NCBI GenBank assembly: GCA_022072025.1 | Contig: JAJVIP010000027.1 | Coordinates: 62,001 to 126,000, forward strand | Length of the DNA: 64,000 nt | Origin: Elusimicrobiota bacterium | GTDB taxonomy: Bacteria; Elusimicrobiota; Elusimicrobia; F11 | Direction of reading: 5' to 3' | Notes under the pieces: generated by a model | Databases searched by the model: none | Told to the model about the DNA's origin: nothing | What the model saw: the letters and a program-made list of their open reading frames with translations, nothing else | Shown here: one piece after another, positions 54,083 to 62,981 of the stretch | How the letters are laid out: each line of letters starts with the position of its first letter | Position numbering within the stretch: the first letter of the stretch is position 1 | Program-made: the position numbers and the translations under genes

Positions 54083-54365
54083 GGAATCTCCTCGTCGTAA
54101 AAAATTAGAGGGACATGAGGATCGTAACAAAAATTCGTTTCGTTGACGATTTGAAGTCGGTATTCCCAAAAGATCACGTAAGTCTAAATGCCAAATCTAA
54201 AGGTGTGATCGGGAATAATGGCTGGGGCATTTTTGTTCAACAGAGTTCGTCGAAAATACAGTCTCAATGCAAAATCAGGGCTAGATGATCCTTTTTTACT
54301 TCACATCCTTTCTGTATTTTGGATGGGAGATTTACAATGTGTGATTTTTCAGGCGCAAGTGGTTT
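54083..54365. other. Intergenic stretch with no clear feature
   Basis: Between the small peptide and the acyltransferase 3' end I see no supported gene, RNA or strong hairpin. A 71-codon plus-strand frame at 54218-54433 overlaps the acyltransferase and has no start signal. Confidence 0.5.
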
Positions 54366-55229
54366 TCAATTCTTCACAAACTCAAAAGATCGGAATCGAT
54401 ACCATTGCATTGGGTAAAGATGAACGAATTTAGAAAAAATATTGGCTATCTCTTGAGTTAACCGTTTCACCTCTGATTTTCCTTTTGATTGAGGGAAGAG
54501 CGGATCTTGAATGAACGCGGTATATTCTCCCATACCTGTTCGAACTACAACAGCCACCACAATCGGGCAATGTTCACGCATGGCCAAAATCACGGGCCCC
54601 TTGGGCCAAAGAATTTGTCGACCAAAAAGATGAACTTCAATTCCATCTTCCCCGAACGGGAGGTCCCCCAACATCGCCACGACATCACCTCGACGCAAAG
54701 CCGCACGAACTCCATTGGCCGCCTCGCCTCCGACAGGGATGAAATTAACTCCTTCTGCACGGCGACTTTCAATGGACTTTTTAAATTTTTTATTTTTGTA
54801 GGGTTGATAGACCGCCGTGACCGGCCACCCCCATTGTTTCATGGTTCGGGCCCCCAATTCCCAATGGCCCATATGAAAAGTTAACAACAATATACCAGGA
54901 TGACTCTGTCTCAATTTTTCTAATTTATTTCGATCAGGCACATGGACAAGAACACCGTCTGGAAGAAAAAAATCACAAAGCGTGAGAGCAAAATTTCGAA
55001 AGATTTCTTGTTGGGATTGATTGAGCTTAGTGCCATCTTTTGGCAGGAACAACTGTAGATTTCCCCTAAGCGCCTTACGCATATTCCATGCCAGCAAACC
55101 GAATAGCGCCCCCAGCGTTGAGACCAAGGGGTAACGAAACCGACGAGGGAACATCGCGAAAAACCAAGCAAGAAATTCAAATATCGAGGCCCCCAGAGTT
55201 TCAAGGAAATTGGAAAAAAAAGATGGCAT
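54366..55229 (-). CDS. Lipid A biosynthesis acyltransferase (LpxL/HtrB family)
   Basis: A 287-residue enzyme with one N-terminal hydrophobic anchor and the catalytic HGHWE-type box (LTFHMGHWELGARTM), then the GVNFIPVGGEAANGVRAALRRGDVVAMLGDLP segment. The family adds secondary acyl chains to Kdo-lipid A, supporting an LPS-bearing outer membrane, although relatives in other phyla acylate other glycolipids. It is 3 bases downstream of the glycosyltransferase gene. Confidence 0.85.
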   Translation of the reverse strand: MPSFFSNFLETLGASIFEFLAWFFAMFPRRFRYPLVSTLGALFGLLAWNMRKALRGNLQLFLPKDGTKLNQSQQEIFRNFALTLCDFFLPDGVLVHVPDRNKLEKLRQSHPGILLLTFHMGHWELGARTMKQWGWPVTAVYQPYKNKKFKKSIESRRAEGVNFIPVGGEAANGVRAALRRGDVVAMLGDLPFGEDGIEVHLFGRQILWPKGPVILAMREHCPIVVAVVVRTGMGEYTAFIQDPLFPQSKGKSEVKRLTQEIANIFSKFVHLYPMQWYRFRSFEFVKN

Positions 55230-55232
55230 GGG

Positions 55233-56390
55233 TTATGAAATCCTCTGCGCAAAAGAACCGCGCTGATTCACCACGTCGAAAATCACTCTCGCTGCTTCCC
55301 AGGCTGAATGCGGTTTGGAAATAAGCCTCGACCTCTGCCGCATGGATTCAATTTTTTTTGGATGCCGGACCAGATCCACAACGGCATGAATCAAATCTTC
55401 AGGAGTATCCACCAACCGCGCCACGTGATGTTTGGTCAAAAAACGAACATTGCGTTCCTCTTGGCCAGGAATGGGTGAAGTTAAAATTAGGGGCAGTTGT
55501 TTGGCGAGGGCCTCAGAACAAGTCAAACCTCCTGGTTTTGTAACGAGAATATCAGCCGCACTCATAAGCGCAGAGGTGTCCTTCACATAACCAAAAACAT
55601 GAAAATCTGGATCATCCCCAATAACCTTCAAGATTTTTTTATGAACCCGTCTATTTTTCCCACAAACCACGATGGTTTGTAAGTGAAGCGGAATGGTTTT
55701 AATGGCTTCAACCATTTCATCCAGGGGACCCAGCCCGTGCCCGCCCCCCATGATTAAAAGCGTTTTTTTGTGAGGACTCAAACGAAGTTTGTGACGAGCC
55801 GAAACCACATCCACAGACTCTCCAAACTTGGGGAGAATAGGAATACCAGTCACTCGAATTCGCTGAGCGGCAATTCCTCGTCGAATCATTTCTTGTTTTA
55901 CATCTTCATGTCCGACCAAATACAAATCAACCTCGGGATGAAGCCAATAGGTATGAACAGCGAAATCTGTAATAACACTGATGAGCGGCGCTTTTAATTG
56001 TCCTTTTCTTTTTTCCGCGGCCATCGCAATGGCGGGCATGGCCTGAGTGCAAACCACAGCAGCGGGTTTATATTTTTTCAACAACCGTTTAATCTTAAGC
56101 GAACCGGCCAGCCTTAGCAATTCGCGCATGTCCCGGGTTACCTCTTCAACATCTGGGTTATCGTAAAGATACTCCCAAATGAAGGGGGCACTTTTCAGCA
56201 TTTGCAAATACATGCGATTGACCACCGATCCCAAAAGCGGAAAAGTTTGATACCCAGCATCTAAAGAAACACATTGCGTCCGTGGATCCAAGTGTGAAGC
56301 CGCTTCAATAATCGACTCCGCCGCTTTTTGGTGCCCGGTTCCAGGAACCATATAAAGGAAAAGGAGATGTCTATCCGGTGGCGGGGGCAT
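55233..56390 (-). CDS. MGDG synthase/UgtP-like processive diacylglycerol glycosyltransferase
   Basis: A 385-residue GT28-type enzyme. The N-terminal acceptor domain starts LFLYMVPGTGHQKAAESIIEAA and contains VITDFAVHTYWLHPEVDLYLVGHEDVK; the C-terminal donor domain contains LLIMGGGHGLGP and LVTKPGGLTCSEALAKQLPLI. Such enzymes transfer glucose or galactose to diacylglycerol. Paired with an acyltransferase, it implies synthesis of an acylated glycolipid. Confidence 0.85.
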   Translation of the reverse strand: MPPPPDRHLLFLYMVPGTGHQKAAESIIEAASHLDPRTQCVSLDAGYQTFPLLGSVVNRMYLQMLKSAPFIWEYLYDNPDVEEVTRDMRELLRLAGSLKIKRLLKKYKPAAVVCTQAMPAIAMAAEKRKGQLKAPLISVITDFAVHTYWLHPEVDLYLVGHEDVKQEMIRRGIAAQRIRVTGIPILPKFGESVDVVSARHKLRLSPHKKTLLIMGGGHGLGPLDEMVEAIKTIPLHLQTIVVCGKNRRVHKKILKVIGDDPDFHVFGYVKDTSALMSAADILVTKPGGLTCSEALAKQLPLILTSPIPGQEERNVRFLTKHHVARLVDTPEDLIHAVVDLVRHPKKIESMRQRSRLISKPHSAWEAARVIFDVVNQRGSFAQRIS

Positions 56391-56399
56391 GCCGTTTGA

Positions 56400-56816
56400 T
56401 TATTCTTCTTCCACGACGTTAATCTCTTGAAATCGTCCGGAATTTTGAACATTCAAATCATTATAAGGTGGACGATGTTTTTGAACCAACCACCAATAAA
56501 CATCTTGCGCGTCTTCTATGGTTCGTGCGTCTGTCTCAACCAAATAATCAAAGTAGAGGTTGGGATAATGGGCCAACAACTCAGTGGAACTTGGCGCCAA
56601 CCGCCCAGCGGCATGGGCCTCTAAACATTCCAGAATTCCTTTTTCAAATGCGGCCCCAACGTAAAGAACTTTGGCGTTTTGTTGATTGTCAAAGGTCACC
56701 AATTCATAAATACCCCGATTGGCGGGCGCATGAGAACAAAAAGCCTCAGGCTTAAACCGAAAACATTTTTCTGAATTTCGAATGTGATAAGTTCTTTGAG
56801 TTGTTTCAGTGCTCAT
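56400..56816 (-). CDS. GIY-YIG-like domain protein, catalytic residues unclear
   Basis: The 138-residue protein contains RGIYELVTF and, about 15 residues later, VLYVGAAFEKGILECLEAHAAG, matching the GIY and YIG strands of that nuclease fold. The end DAQDVYWWLVQKHRPPYND resembles the helix and P-x-N segment that close the fold. The usual Arg after YIG and the metal-binding Glu are not evident, so it may be inactive or a very divergent nuclease. It lies 9 bases upstream of the glycosyltransferase gene. Confidence 0.5.
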   Translation of the reverse strand: MSTETTQRTYHIRNSEKCFRFKPEAFCSHAPANRGIYELVTFDNQQNAKVLYVGAAFEKGILECLEAHAAGRLAPSSTELLAHYPNLYFDYLVETDARTIEDAQDVYWWLVQKHRPPYNDLNVQNSGRFQEINVVEEE

Positions 56817-56892
56817 AAAAATCCTCCGTTGATCGATTCTTCTTTTACAAAAAATCCTCTGTCACATTGAGAGGTCAGACGATGCATAAGTC

Positions 56893-57057
56893 ATGGATTT
56901 AGAGAAAGGACATTATTGCTTCGACAACCCCGAAATGAAGGATCAACATGGCCGTATTGGACATAGAAATTGCATGTGCGATGACATACGGACAGGAGAC
57001 CTATTAAGCGAGGAATGCGACTCTCTGTTCAACCTGCGACTGGGAAGGAATTCATAA
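56893..57057 (+). CDS. Possible 54-residue cysteine-containing protein
   Basis: A plus-strand frame from ATG 56893 to TAA 57057 encodes a compact polar peptide with four cysteines (HYCFDNPEM, RNCMCDD, SEECDS). GAGAGG lies about 15 bases ahead, farther than ideal. It is the only plus-strand candidate in this minus-strand region, and no family is recognised. Confidence 0.3.
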   Translation: MDLEKGHYCFDNPEMKDQHGRIGHRNCMCDDIRTGDLLSEECDSLFNLRLGRNS

Positions 57058-57060
57058 TTA

Positions 57061-58020
57061 TTAACCGTCTTTTCCGTCATTAAGATATTTTTTTTCAGAG
57101 ATAAAATATTTTGATTGAATTACAACGGGATTTGTGGCGTCAGGGCGCTTCCAAAACAACTGCATGTTGGCACCTGCCGTTCCTTCAAAATATTCCAGCC
57201 TGATCGCGTGGTACCCTGGTGTGAGAGTAATACTCTCCACATCCTGCCTTATTGGATGCGCTGTCCAATTATCAATCACCAAGATATCATCAATCCAAAG
57301 TTTCACTCCGTCATCTGACAATGTGGAGAATTCGTATTCTCCTTGAAGGGGAGCCAACAAAAAACCTGTCCACCTAACGGAAAAATCATCAATCGGCCCA
57401 AAGAAAGTCGGCGCTCCTATTCCCCACCGAAAGTTCACCACATCATCATGACGGATTTTAAAGAGGTTCTCAAAATTGGTTCCATAATAATATTGTCCGA
57501 TCAATGAAAACTTTTTTCTGTAGGAAGAAAATTTAACTGCCATTCCACCGACTAGAAAAATTAGCAACAAACCACCTAAAACAATTCTGCCCTTATGTTT
57601 TTTAATCTTCTTTTCATAACTTCTCTTTAATTGTTCATACCATTGGTCTCTAAGAGGATAAACTTTCCGAAATTCTTTCATGAAAATCTCATGGTTTTCG
57701 AAGCATCGAACCAAAATCACTTCCAAGCTTTCCTCTTTGATCTTTTTCTTTTGTCCGTGTTCCCCAGTCATTTCTTGAAGCCCAATTCTGTCTGACTTTA
57801 TCTTTGGCATTTTAAAATCCAAAACAAGACCAAAATGAGCCCGGTAAAACTCGTTGACATTTTTTAGCTGTTCAATAACCGAAAACATTTCATCAATATA
57901 TCTTTTGGCAAGAAAAGCAGACGACTCCACATCACCTATTTCCAGGATAAATTGAGTGGTTTTCAATAAACGTCCCAGATAATAAATTCGACTTATAAGT
58001 TCTGCTGATACCTCACTCAT
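57061..58020 (-). CDS. Membrane protein with extracytoplasmic PA14 domain
   Basis: From ATG 58020 (ATGA overlap with the upstream glycosyltransferase) the protein has 319 residues: a helical, charged cytoplasmic part of about 160 residues, one transmembrane helix (IVLGGLLLIFLVGGMAV) and a PA14 domain (FSVRWTGFLLAP, the SDDGVKLWIDD turn, MQLFWKRP). PA14 modules bind glycans. The domain is similar to the C-terminal tail of the glycosyltransferase at 7751-9802, so the pair here looks like a split version of that protein. Confidence 0.7.
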   Translation of the reverse strand: MSEVSAELISRIYYLGRLLKTTQFILEIGDVESSAFLAKRYIDEMFSVIEQLKNVNEFYRAHFGLVLDFKMPKIKSDRIGLQEMTGEHGQKKKIKEESLEVILVRCFENHEIFMKEFRKVYPLRDQWYEQLKRSYEKKIKKHKGRIVLGGLLLIFLVGGMAVKFSSYRKKFSLIGQYYYGTNFENLFKIRHDDVVNFRWGIGAPTFFGPIDDFSVRWTGFLLAPLQGEYEFSTLSDDGVKLWIDDILVIDNWTAHPIRQDVESITLTPGYHAIRLEYFEGTAGANMQLFWKRPDATNPVVIQSKYFISEKKYLNDGKDG

Positions 58021-59561
58021 ATCTTGACCTCTTCCAAATTCCGGGCATACAGCTCCCAATCTTCACACTTAAAAATAATTTTGACGAAATTCATACCTTC
58101 TTTAAATATTTTTGATGCCACTTTATTTGAAGATTTAACCAGAAAATAATCAAAATGGACCCCGTCCAAAGCCCAATTAAAAGCATATGGATCCCCAACG
58201 ATCCACGATCTTTCATAGGACATTGCGGACATTCCTGCTTGATATCTTGCCACCATATTGTAAAGGCTTGCAAATGAATATCCGATGTCACCTCCTTTCC
58301 CAGCCTGGTACCACGCCGCAAAATGCACATAGGCCAAATGTGTGCCATAAGCACTTCCCTTATCAACAATCAAAGGAAGCACTTTTTTATTATAAGGAAC
58401 GTGTTCAATAACACGGTCAAAACACACGGCTTCTCGGTTAAAATTCCCACATCTTCCAGCGCTGATCATGCCCCAGAAAACGACGCCCAAAAAAATAACC
58501 AAATGAGAGAAATTTCGCCTTATACCTGGTTTTATTGGAACCCAACTTAGCAGGAATCCAATGAATAGAAAAATAGCCAGCCTCTGATAAACCCAACTAA
58601 TCCTGAAAACATAATAAGGCATTGCAAAATATAGAATGGCCGAAGAAACAAAAACAATCAACCCGACCTTATTCAACTTCCGATAATCCACTCCGAGAAA
58701 AATACCTGAAAGCATTACAAGAAAAAACTTTACAGACATTGAATCATCTGTGTTACTGAATAATAAAGAGGGAATTTCGGTCACTCTTCTTATAAATCCT
58801 GCTGACCAAACAATTTGCTCATCAAGAGACACCCCTCCCGCCTTGTTCTCATTCATCCAGTAAATCACCAAAGGAACTTGGACTATCAACGGAAACAATC
58901 GAATAAAGAATTTTCTTTTTGGCTGAAAAATGAAAACCATTAAAAAAACCCCAACACTCATCACGCCGTAGGTAATGGCATGCGAAAAGAAAAGCGTAAA
59001 TCCAACGAGAGAGAAAAGAACACCTTTTCTTAGCGTTGGGAATTGAAAATAACTCTTCCCTGCCAACAAATAAATAATTCCGATTGAAATCGAAAAGCTA
59101 AAGGCGACAAATCCCCAGTAAAAACTAAATCCATAGGGAAGAATAAAACCAAACAATGACAGCCACCGGTCTCCCCCCAATTTTCTAATCAATAAAACCA
59201 GGGCCCCCGCCAAACCCAATACGTTAATCGACAAAATAAGTTTGGTGGCAATTAAAACTCCAAAGAAATTTGAAAACAATGCCCCCACTGCATAGGCCAT
59301 CACATATGGAGTGAACCAATTGATAGAAAATCGTTCATAAAATCCAAAGATCGGATTATCCAGATTGGTAATTATGGAGATCTGTGCCGCATGTTGGGGA
59401 AGATCTGTCATCGGCAAATACTTATTGACCCATATGGGCACAAGAGAAACGATGGCGCACACAACAAAGGAAATCCAGAAAATATTTTTCCTATTCAGGA
59501 AATAATTAACTGACCGTCTTATTTTTCCCATGAAAATCAAACAACGCGCCCACATAATCAT
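58017..59561 (-). CDS. Polytopic GT-C-like membrane glycosyltransferase
   Basis: A 514-residue protein with about 11 hydrophobic helices. After the first helix comes a large-loop start (KYLPMTDLPQHAAQISI) with the acidic residue typical of lipid-phosphate-sugar-dependent GT-C enzymes, and a soluble C-terminal part of about 130 residues. Specificity is unknown. The ATG at 59531 (MGKIRRSVNYF) is an alternative start. It is coupled to the PA14 protein. Confidence 0.6.
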   Translation of the reverse strand: MIMWARCLIFMGKIRRSVNYFLNRKNIFWISFVVCAIVSLVPIWVNKYLPMTDLPQHAAQISIITNLDNPIFGFYERFSINWFTPYVMAYAVGALFSNFFGVLIATKLILSINVLGLAGALVLLIRKLGGDRWLSLFGFILPYGFSFYWGFVAFSFSISIGIIYLLAGKSYFQFPTLRKGVLFSLVGFTLFFSHAITYGVMSVGVFLMVFIFQPKRKFFIRLFPLIVQVPLVIYWMNENKAGGVSLDEQIVWSAGFIRRVTEIPSLLFSNTDDSMSVKFFLVMLSGIFLGVDYRKLNKVGLIVFVSSAILYFAMPYYVFRISWVYQRLAIFLFIGFLLSWVPIKPGIRRNFSHLVIFLGVVFWGMISAGRCGNFNREAVCFDRVIEHVPYNKKVLPLIVDKGSAYGTHLAYVHFAAWYQAGKGGDIGYSFASLYNMVARYQAGMSAMSYERSWIVGDPYAFNWALDGVHFDYFLVKSSNKVASKIFKEGMNFVKIIFKCEDWELYARNLEEVKI

Positions 59562-59619
59562 TACATGATTCTAATATGGAACGATATAAATTGCGACGGC
59601 GAATTGAAGCTTGGGATTT

Positions 59620-61839
59620 TTATTTATCGAAGGAAAAGAGTGTTTCAGTAGATGTATCTATTAAATGATGGTAATACCGAACGTCGTATTCAAAGGTGTC
59701 CTCAATCAGCGCGAGGGGCATGACCCGCCAATCTTTAACGGCATCTTTTTCTTCCATTACCACATAGGAAATGGTTTCACCCGGATGAAGTTCGATTCCG
59801 GAAGCCGCCATTTTTTTGGCGGCCAGCGCCGGGAGCGTGTCATTTAAATAGTCTTCAGGGCGATGACGAAGCTGTCGAGAAATGGCCAATTCCATAGGAG
59901 TGACCCAACCACAACGCAAACGTTCCTTATATTTTTCAAAAATATTGGCCAACTGCGGCTTCATGCCTTCCAATTCGCTGAGACTTTTCGCTTGGGCCAT
60001 ACATGACAACATTTCCTGTTGCATGTTTTTCACGATCAACGGGGTGTCATGGCGGCGCAACTCAATCCCCCGCACTTTTGTTTCGCCGGTCCTAAACGCT
60101 CCAAAATAACGGCTGGGAACCGCCCGGCCTTTCTTTTGCTTGGATTCGCAGAAATGAATCCACCGATATCGACCTTCGAGTCCAATCGGAAGCCCCGTGG
60201 CAATTTCAATATCGAGTCGAAGTTTTTCCACCTCCTCATCTGAAACATCTTCTTTCTTAAGCCACAACGAATCCACGATCGCGTGTAAAAAATGAAATCC
60301 TTTCTTCTCCGCTACTTCTTTGGCCAGAAGCAGCGCCTCCCGGCCATAGGCATTTACACATTCATGCGCTTCAATTTTCCCAAAACGCGCATTTCGAAAT
60401 CCCAAATATCCGAAACTGGTAACGAGCGCCCACTTAAAAGCGTCATAACGTCTCTTAAAGATTGGGGAATCAGAATGGCCGGATTTGATCAGGCCTTTAT
60501 AAAGCGAACGTTTTTTCACCAAAGGTTCCAACACGTCTGGAATCATGCCCCGTTTACGACACAAATGGTGGTTCAATCCCGGAACGACATGATCAACACA
60601 ACAACCGCAGTTAACAGCTTCCGGTGTCACGTTGTGACGCACCATGATTTCGGGATACATGGAAGAAAAGTCCAACTCAATGACATCCTCATGAAATCCC
60701 AATTCTGGTTCATACACCAGACCTCCCCGATCGGCCGCAATAAAATCTTCTCCTGAACGAAAATCTTCCGTTTGTCCTTTATCCAGGGGAATCAAGATAT
60801 CACGCTTCACCGCCCATTCATGCTGCATTGAACTTAAAGAGGTGCCGATGGTGCAGCGCGCAGCGCGTTGAATGGGAATCTTGGCCACACGCGAAATTTC
60901 AAACAACCCATCCAATCCACTCGTGGCCATCGTAAAACTGTTACGTCGATCAATATGCAAGCGCCCGAACAATGTTCGAGATCCCGCTTGATACACCATT
61001 TTCCCATAGGTCATAAAAGACCTCGCCTTCTTCTCTTTCGGCTTCCATGAGGGAACCGATTGGTGAGCACTCTTCCGGGACAGAGTCAAAGGAACGCCCA
61101 CGCGTTCTGCATGGAAATAAAGACGCGGCAACAAATAATCGTCTCCCCCTTCGGTCAAAAGAACGTCAGGATCCCACTCACGTATATGCCGGTTAAGACT
61201 ATGAACCAGTTCTTCTTCCGAGGCGTCCATGGAAAATGATCGCCCCTTCTCCCGTTCCGGCCCCAAAGTCAAAATGAACCGTCCCTTTCGCCTGTGCCCG
61301 GGGTTCACCCAAACCTCAGGTCCCGTGGGAGACTCCATCTCCAAATGAGCGTAGCGAAGAGGCGGCAAATCATAAATAAGCGCCCAAGGAGAATCTTTCA
61401 CATGCCACTCTTGAATGACCCCCGCATCATCAACAGAAAATTCACATTGGGCCAATGGGAAAAGTTGCCGCTCGTAAAAATAATACTGCCCCAAGTGAAT
61501 ATCCGCGTTGAAAAGCTCGAAGGAAGGAAGAGATTGAATTTTTTTTACAACCTGGCGATACAAAAGCGGATTATAAACATGAACTCCCATTACGGAGTCG
61601 TTCTCTCGTGAGAAGAACCCCTTTTTTTCTGAAACGCTCAGATCAAAACGTATTTGAAATGATTGCAATAACCGCTGAAGATGATCGGAGCTCCCTTCTT
61701 GAGCTTTCAGGTAAAAATGCGGTATCCACAAATCCAGATAGGAATGGCTATTGCCGTCCGCGTCAAGGATCCAAACACACATCCCTCGAGAAACAGGTGT
61801 AATATCTAGAATCCATCCGACTTTGTTTTGCAAACGCAT
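59620..61839 (-). CDS. Family B DNA polymerase with apparently inactive proofreading domain
   Basis: A 739-residue family B polymerase. Motif A is ELDFSSMYPEIM (D390), motif B KWALVTSFGYLGF (469-481) and motif C HAIVDSLWL: the essential second Asp (D523) remains, but the first of the usual DTDS pair is Ile. The exonuclease domain keeps its shape (REWDPDVLLTEGG, LLPRLYFHAERVGVPL), yet the DxE of Exo I is not found, the NxxxFD of Exo II reads GGDDYL and no Exo III YxxxD is visible. It is therefore probably an unproofread, translesion-type polymerase, resembling bacterial relatives of archaeal PolB2. It is the last gene of the lexA operon and overlaps the upstream gene by 34 bases. Confidence 0.82.
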   Translation of the reverse strand: MRLQNKVGWILDITPVSRGMCVWILDADGNSHSYLDLWIPHFYLKAQEGSSDHLQRLLQSFQIRFDLSVSEKKGFFSRENDSVMGVHVYNPLLYRQVVKKIQSLPSFELFNADIHLGQYYFYERQLFPLAQCEFSVDDAGVIQEWHVKDSPWALIYDLPPLRYAHLEMESPTGPEVWVNPGHRRKGRFILTLGPEREKGRSFSMDASEEELVHSLNRHIREWDPDVLLTEGGDDYLLPRLYFHAERVGVPLTLSRKSAHQSVPSWKPKEKKARSFMTYGKMVYQAGSRTLFGRLHIDRRNSFTMATSGLDGLFEISRVAKIPIQRAARCTIGTSLSSMQHEWAVKRDILIPLDKGQTEDFRSGEDFIAADRGGLVYEPELGFHEDVIELDFSSMYPEIMVRHNVTPEAVNCGCCVDHVVPGLNHHLCRKRGMIPDVLEPLVKKRSLYKGLIKSGHSDSPIFKRRYDAFKWALVTSFGYLGFRNARFGKIEAHECVNAYGREALLLAKEVAEKKGFHFLHAIVDSLWLKKEDVSDEEVEKLRLDIEIATGLPIGLEGRYRWIHFCESKQKKGRAVPSRYFGAFRTGETKVRGIELRRHDTPLIVKNMQQEMLSCMAQAKSLSELEGMKPQLANIFEKYKERLRCGWVTPMELAISRQLRHRPEDYLNDTLPALAAKKMAASGIELHPGETISYVVMEEKDAVKDWRVMPLALIEDTFEYDVRYYHHLIDTSTETLFSFDK

Positions 61840-62072
61840 GAAGCCCGCAACTCCTCCAGTTCACGCTTGAGCCCCACCAACATGGCCAAAACATGCGCTT
61901 CAAATGGCAGCGGTCGCTGCGCTTCAGACGCCGCCACGGCATGACGCCTGGCATACGTCCACAAATCATCAAAAACGATTTGATCTTCTTTTCTCAAGGC
62001 CCGCCGGAATCCCTTCCACTCTTCTTCGGCCTGTTGAAGCAAATTAATTTGAGTGGGAAGAGTCCGCCCCAT
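61806..62072 (-). CDS. Small helical protein of the lexA-polB operon
   Basis: An 88-residue, mainly alpha-helical and charged protein (LLQQAEEEWKGFRRALRKED, EAHVLAMLVGLKRELEELRASC) between the RecA-like and polymerase genes. No family is recognised. The tight spacing (6 bases upstream, 34-base overlap downstream) argues that it is real and acts with the polymerase, perhaps as a bridging subunit. Confidence 0.6.
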   Translation of the reverse strand: MGRTLPTQINLLQQAEEEWKGFRRALRKEDQIVFDDLWTYARRHAVAASEAQRPLPFEAHVLAMLVGLKRELEELRASCVCKTKSDGF

Positions 62073-62078
62073 AAACCA

Positions 62079-62969
62079 CTATCTTGCCATGACAGAAGCG
62101 GGCTCAACAAACCCCTTGATCGGAGACCTCTCTATCAAACTTTCGTTGCTCAACTCTCCCGAGACCCGGCGCGCCAACTTGAGAACATCCGGCAACAAAT
62201 GACGCCGGTTCACTGGAATTTCGTCTTCATGCAACAACGCCAATACAATGGCGCGCTGCCGCAAAAACGTCAACCGAATCATAAAAGAACGAAAAGCCCG
62301 AATGAGCGCGTCATCGGGAAGGTCTGGATCATAAAAGAGACCCATCAGATCCGAAATCACAACCAGCGGCGTCCACCACACAGCCTGAGAGTTTTTGAGT
62401 CCCTCGCCTCGAATCCTTTCAGACTGTGTGAGGTTGCCACCATCCGGGGCCCACAACGCGGGGTTGGGAACCCGTTCCAACATTTGTTGATACTGAAAAG
62501 CAGTAAAAGGACGGCCCACCCGAATAGCCCGCAACACACGGACAGGGTCTAACTTGCGTTTCTTGGCTTCCACACTCAGCAAGTAAGGATCAAACACATT
62601 GCCAGAGTCGACCCAGATCAATTGTCCAATCCGAGAATTTCGCCGCCAATACCGCGTGGGATAATGAACCAACTTTCTATTTCTGCCGTCCGTCAAGGGC
62701 AGCCCTTTGGGCTGCCACTTTTCCGGGGCTTGTATCCCCGGAAAAGTACCGCGGTAAGGTAACCCCGGACTTACGTCCGGGGCTTCGGCCGCAGTTAAAG
62801 AGACTTCCGGCGTTGGCGAAATGGTGTGTTCGCCATCCAGCAAGTCCACCAATTTTTTAAGAACGCGGGAGGACAACTCTCGCCCCCCCACGGCCACATA
62901 AAACCCCCTCTCAACGGGTCCCGGCACGATCAAATTTTCCAAACTGACAGCTGGCAATGCGCTCCACAT
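62079..62969 (-). CDS. RecA/ImuA-like protein lacking a recognisable P-loop
   Basis: A 296-residue protein whose later part follows the RecA-superfamily order seen in ImuA and RadA-like proteins: a strand LIWVDSGNVFDPYLL (117-131), DPVRVLRAIRVGRPFTAFQYQQMLERV (141-166), a Walker-B-like PLVVISDLMGLFYD (201-214), and a following helix and strand ending IVLALLHED. Where Walker A should lie (about residues 24-36) the sequence is VAVGGRELSSRVL, without GKT/S. ATPase activity is thus doubtful, as in many ImuA proteins. Residues 63-91 are encoded by the palindromic block described separately. GGAG lies 8 bases before the ATG at 62969. Confidence 0.6.
   Translation of the reverse strand: MWSALPAVSLENLIVPGPVERGFYVAVGGRELSSRVLKKLVDLLDGEHTISPTPEVSLTAAEAPDVSPGLPYRGTFPGIQAPEKWQPKGLPLTDGRNRKLVHYPTRYWRRNSRIGQLIWVDSGNVFDPYLLSVEAKKRKLDPVRVLRAIRVGRPFTAFQYQQMLERVPNPALWAPDGGNLTQSERIRGEGLKNSQAVWWTPLVVISDLMGLFYDPDLPDDALIRAFRSFMIRLTFLRQRAIVLALLHEDEIPVNRRHLLPDVLKLARRVSGELSNESLIERSPIKGFVEPASVMAR
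62698..62782. repeat. Three-hairpin palindromic block inside a coding sequence
   Basis: Hairpin 1: GGCAGCCC/GGGCTGCC, 62698-62705 and 62709-62716, 3-base loop. Hairpin 2: ACTTTTCCGGGG/CCCCGGAAAAGT, 62717-62728 and 62736-62747, 7-base loop. Then the palindrome TACCGCGGTA at 62747-62756. Hairpin 3: CCCCGGAC/GTCCGGGG, 62763-62770 and 62775-62782, 4-base loop. All pairs are perfect. The block stays in frame and encodes a Pro/Gly-rich stretch between the two conserved parts of the RecA-like protein. Confidence 0.9.
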
Positions 62970-62981
62970 AGAGGATCTCCT

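Noticed and set aside
54218-54433. 71-codon plus-strand open frame
   Set aside because: It overlaps the acyltransferase 3' end, lacks a start signal and has no recognisable family.
54798-54806. GTAGGGTTG, like half of the lexA operator
   Set aside because: A lone half-site inside the acyltransferase coding region with no second arm.
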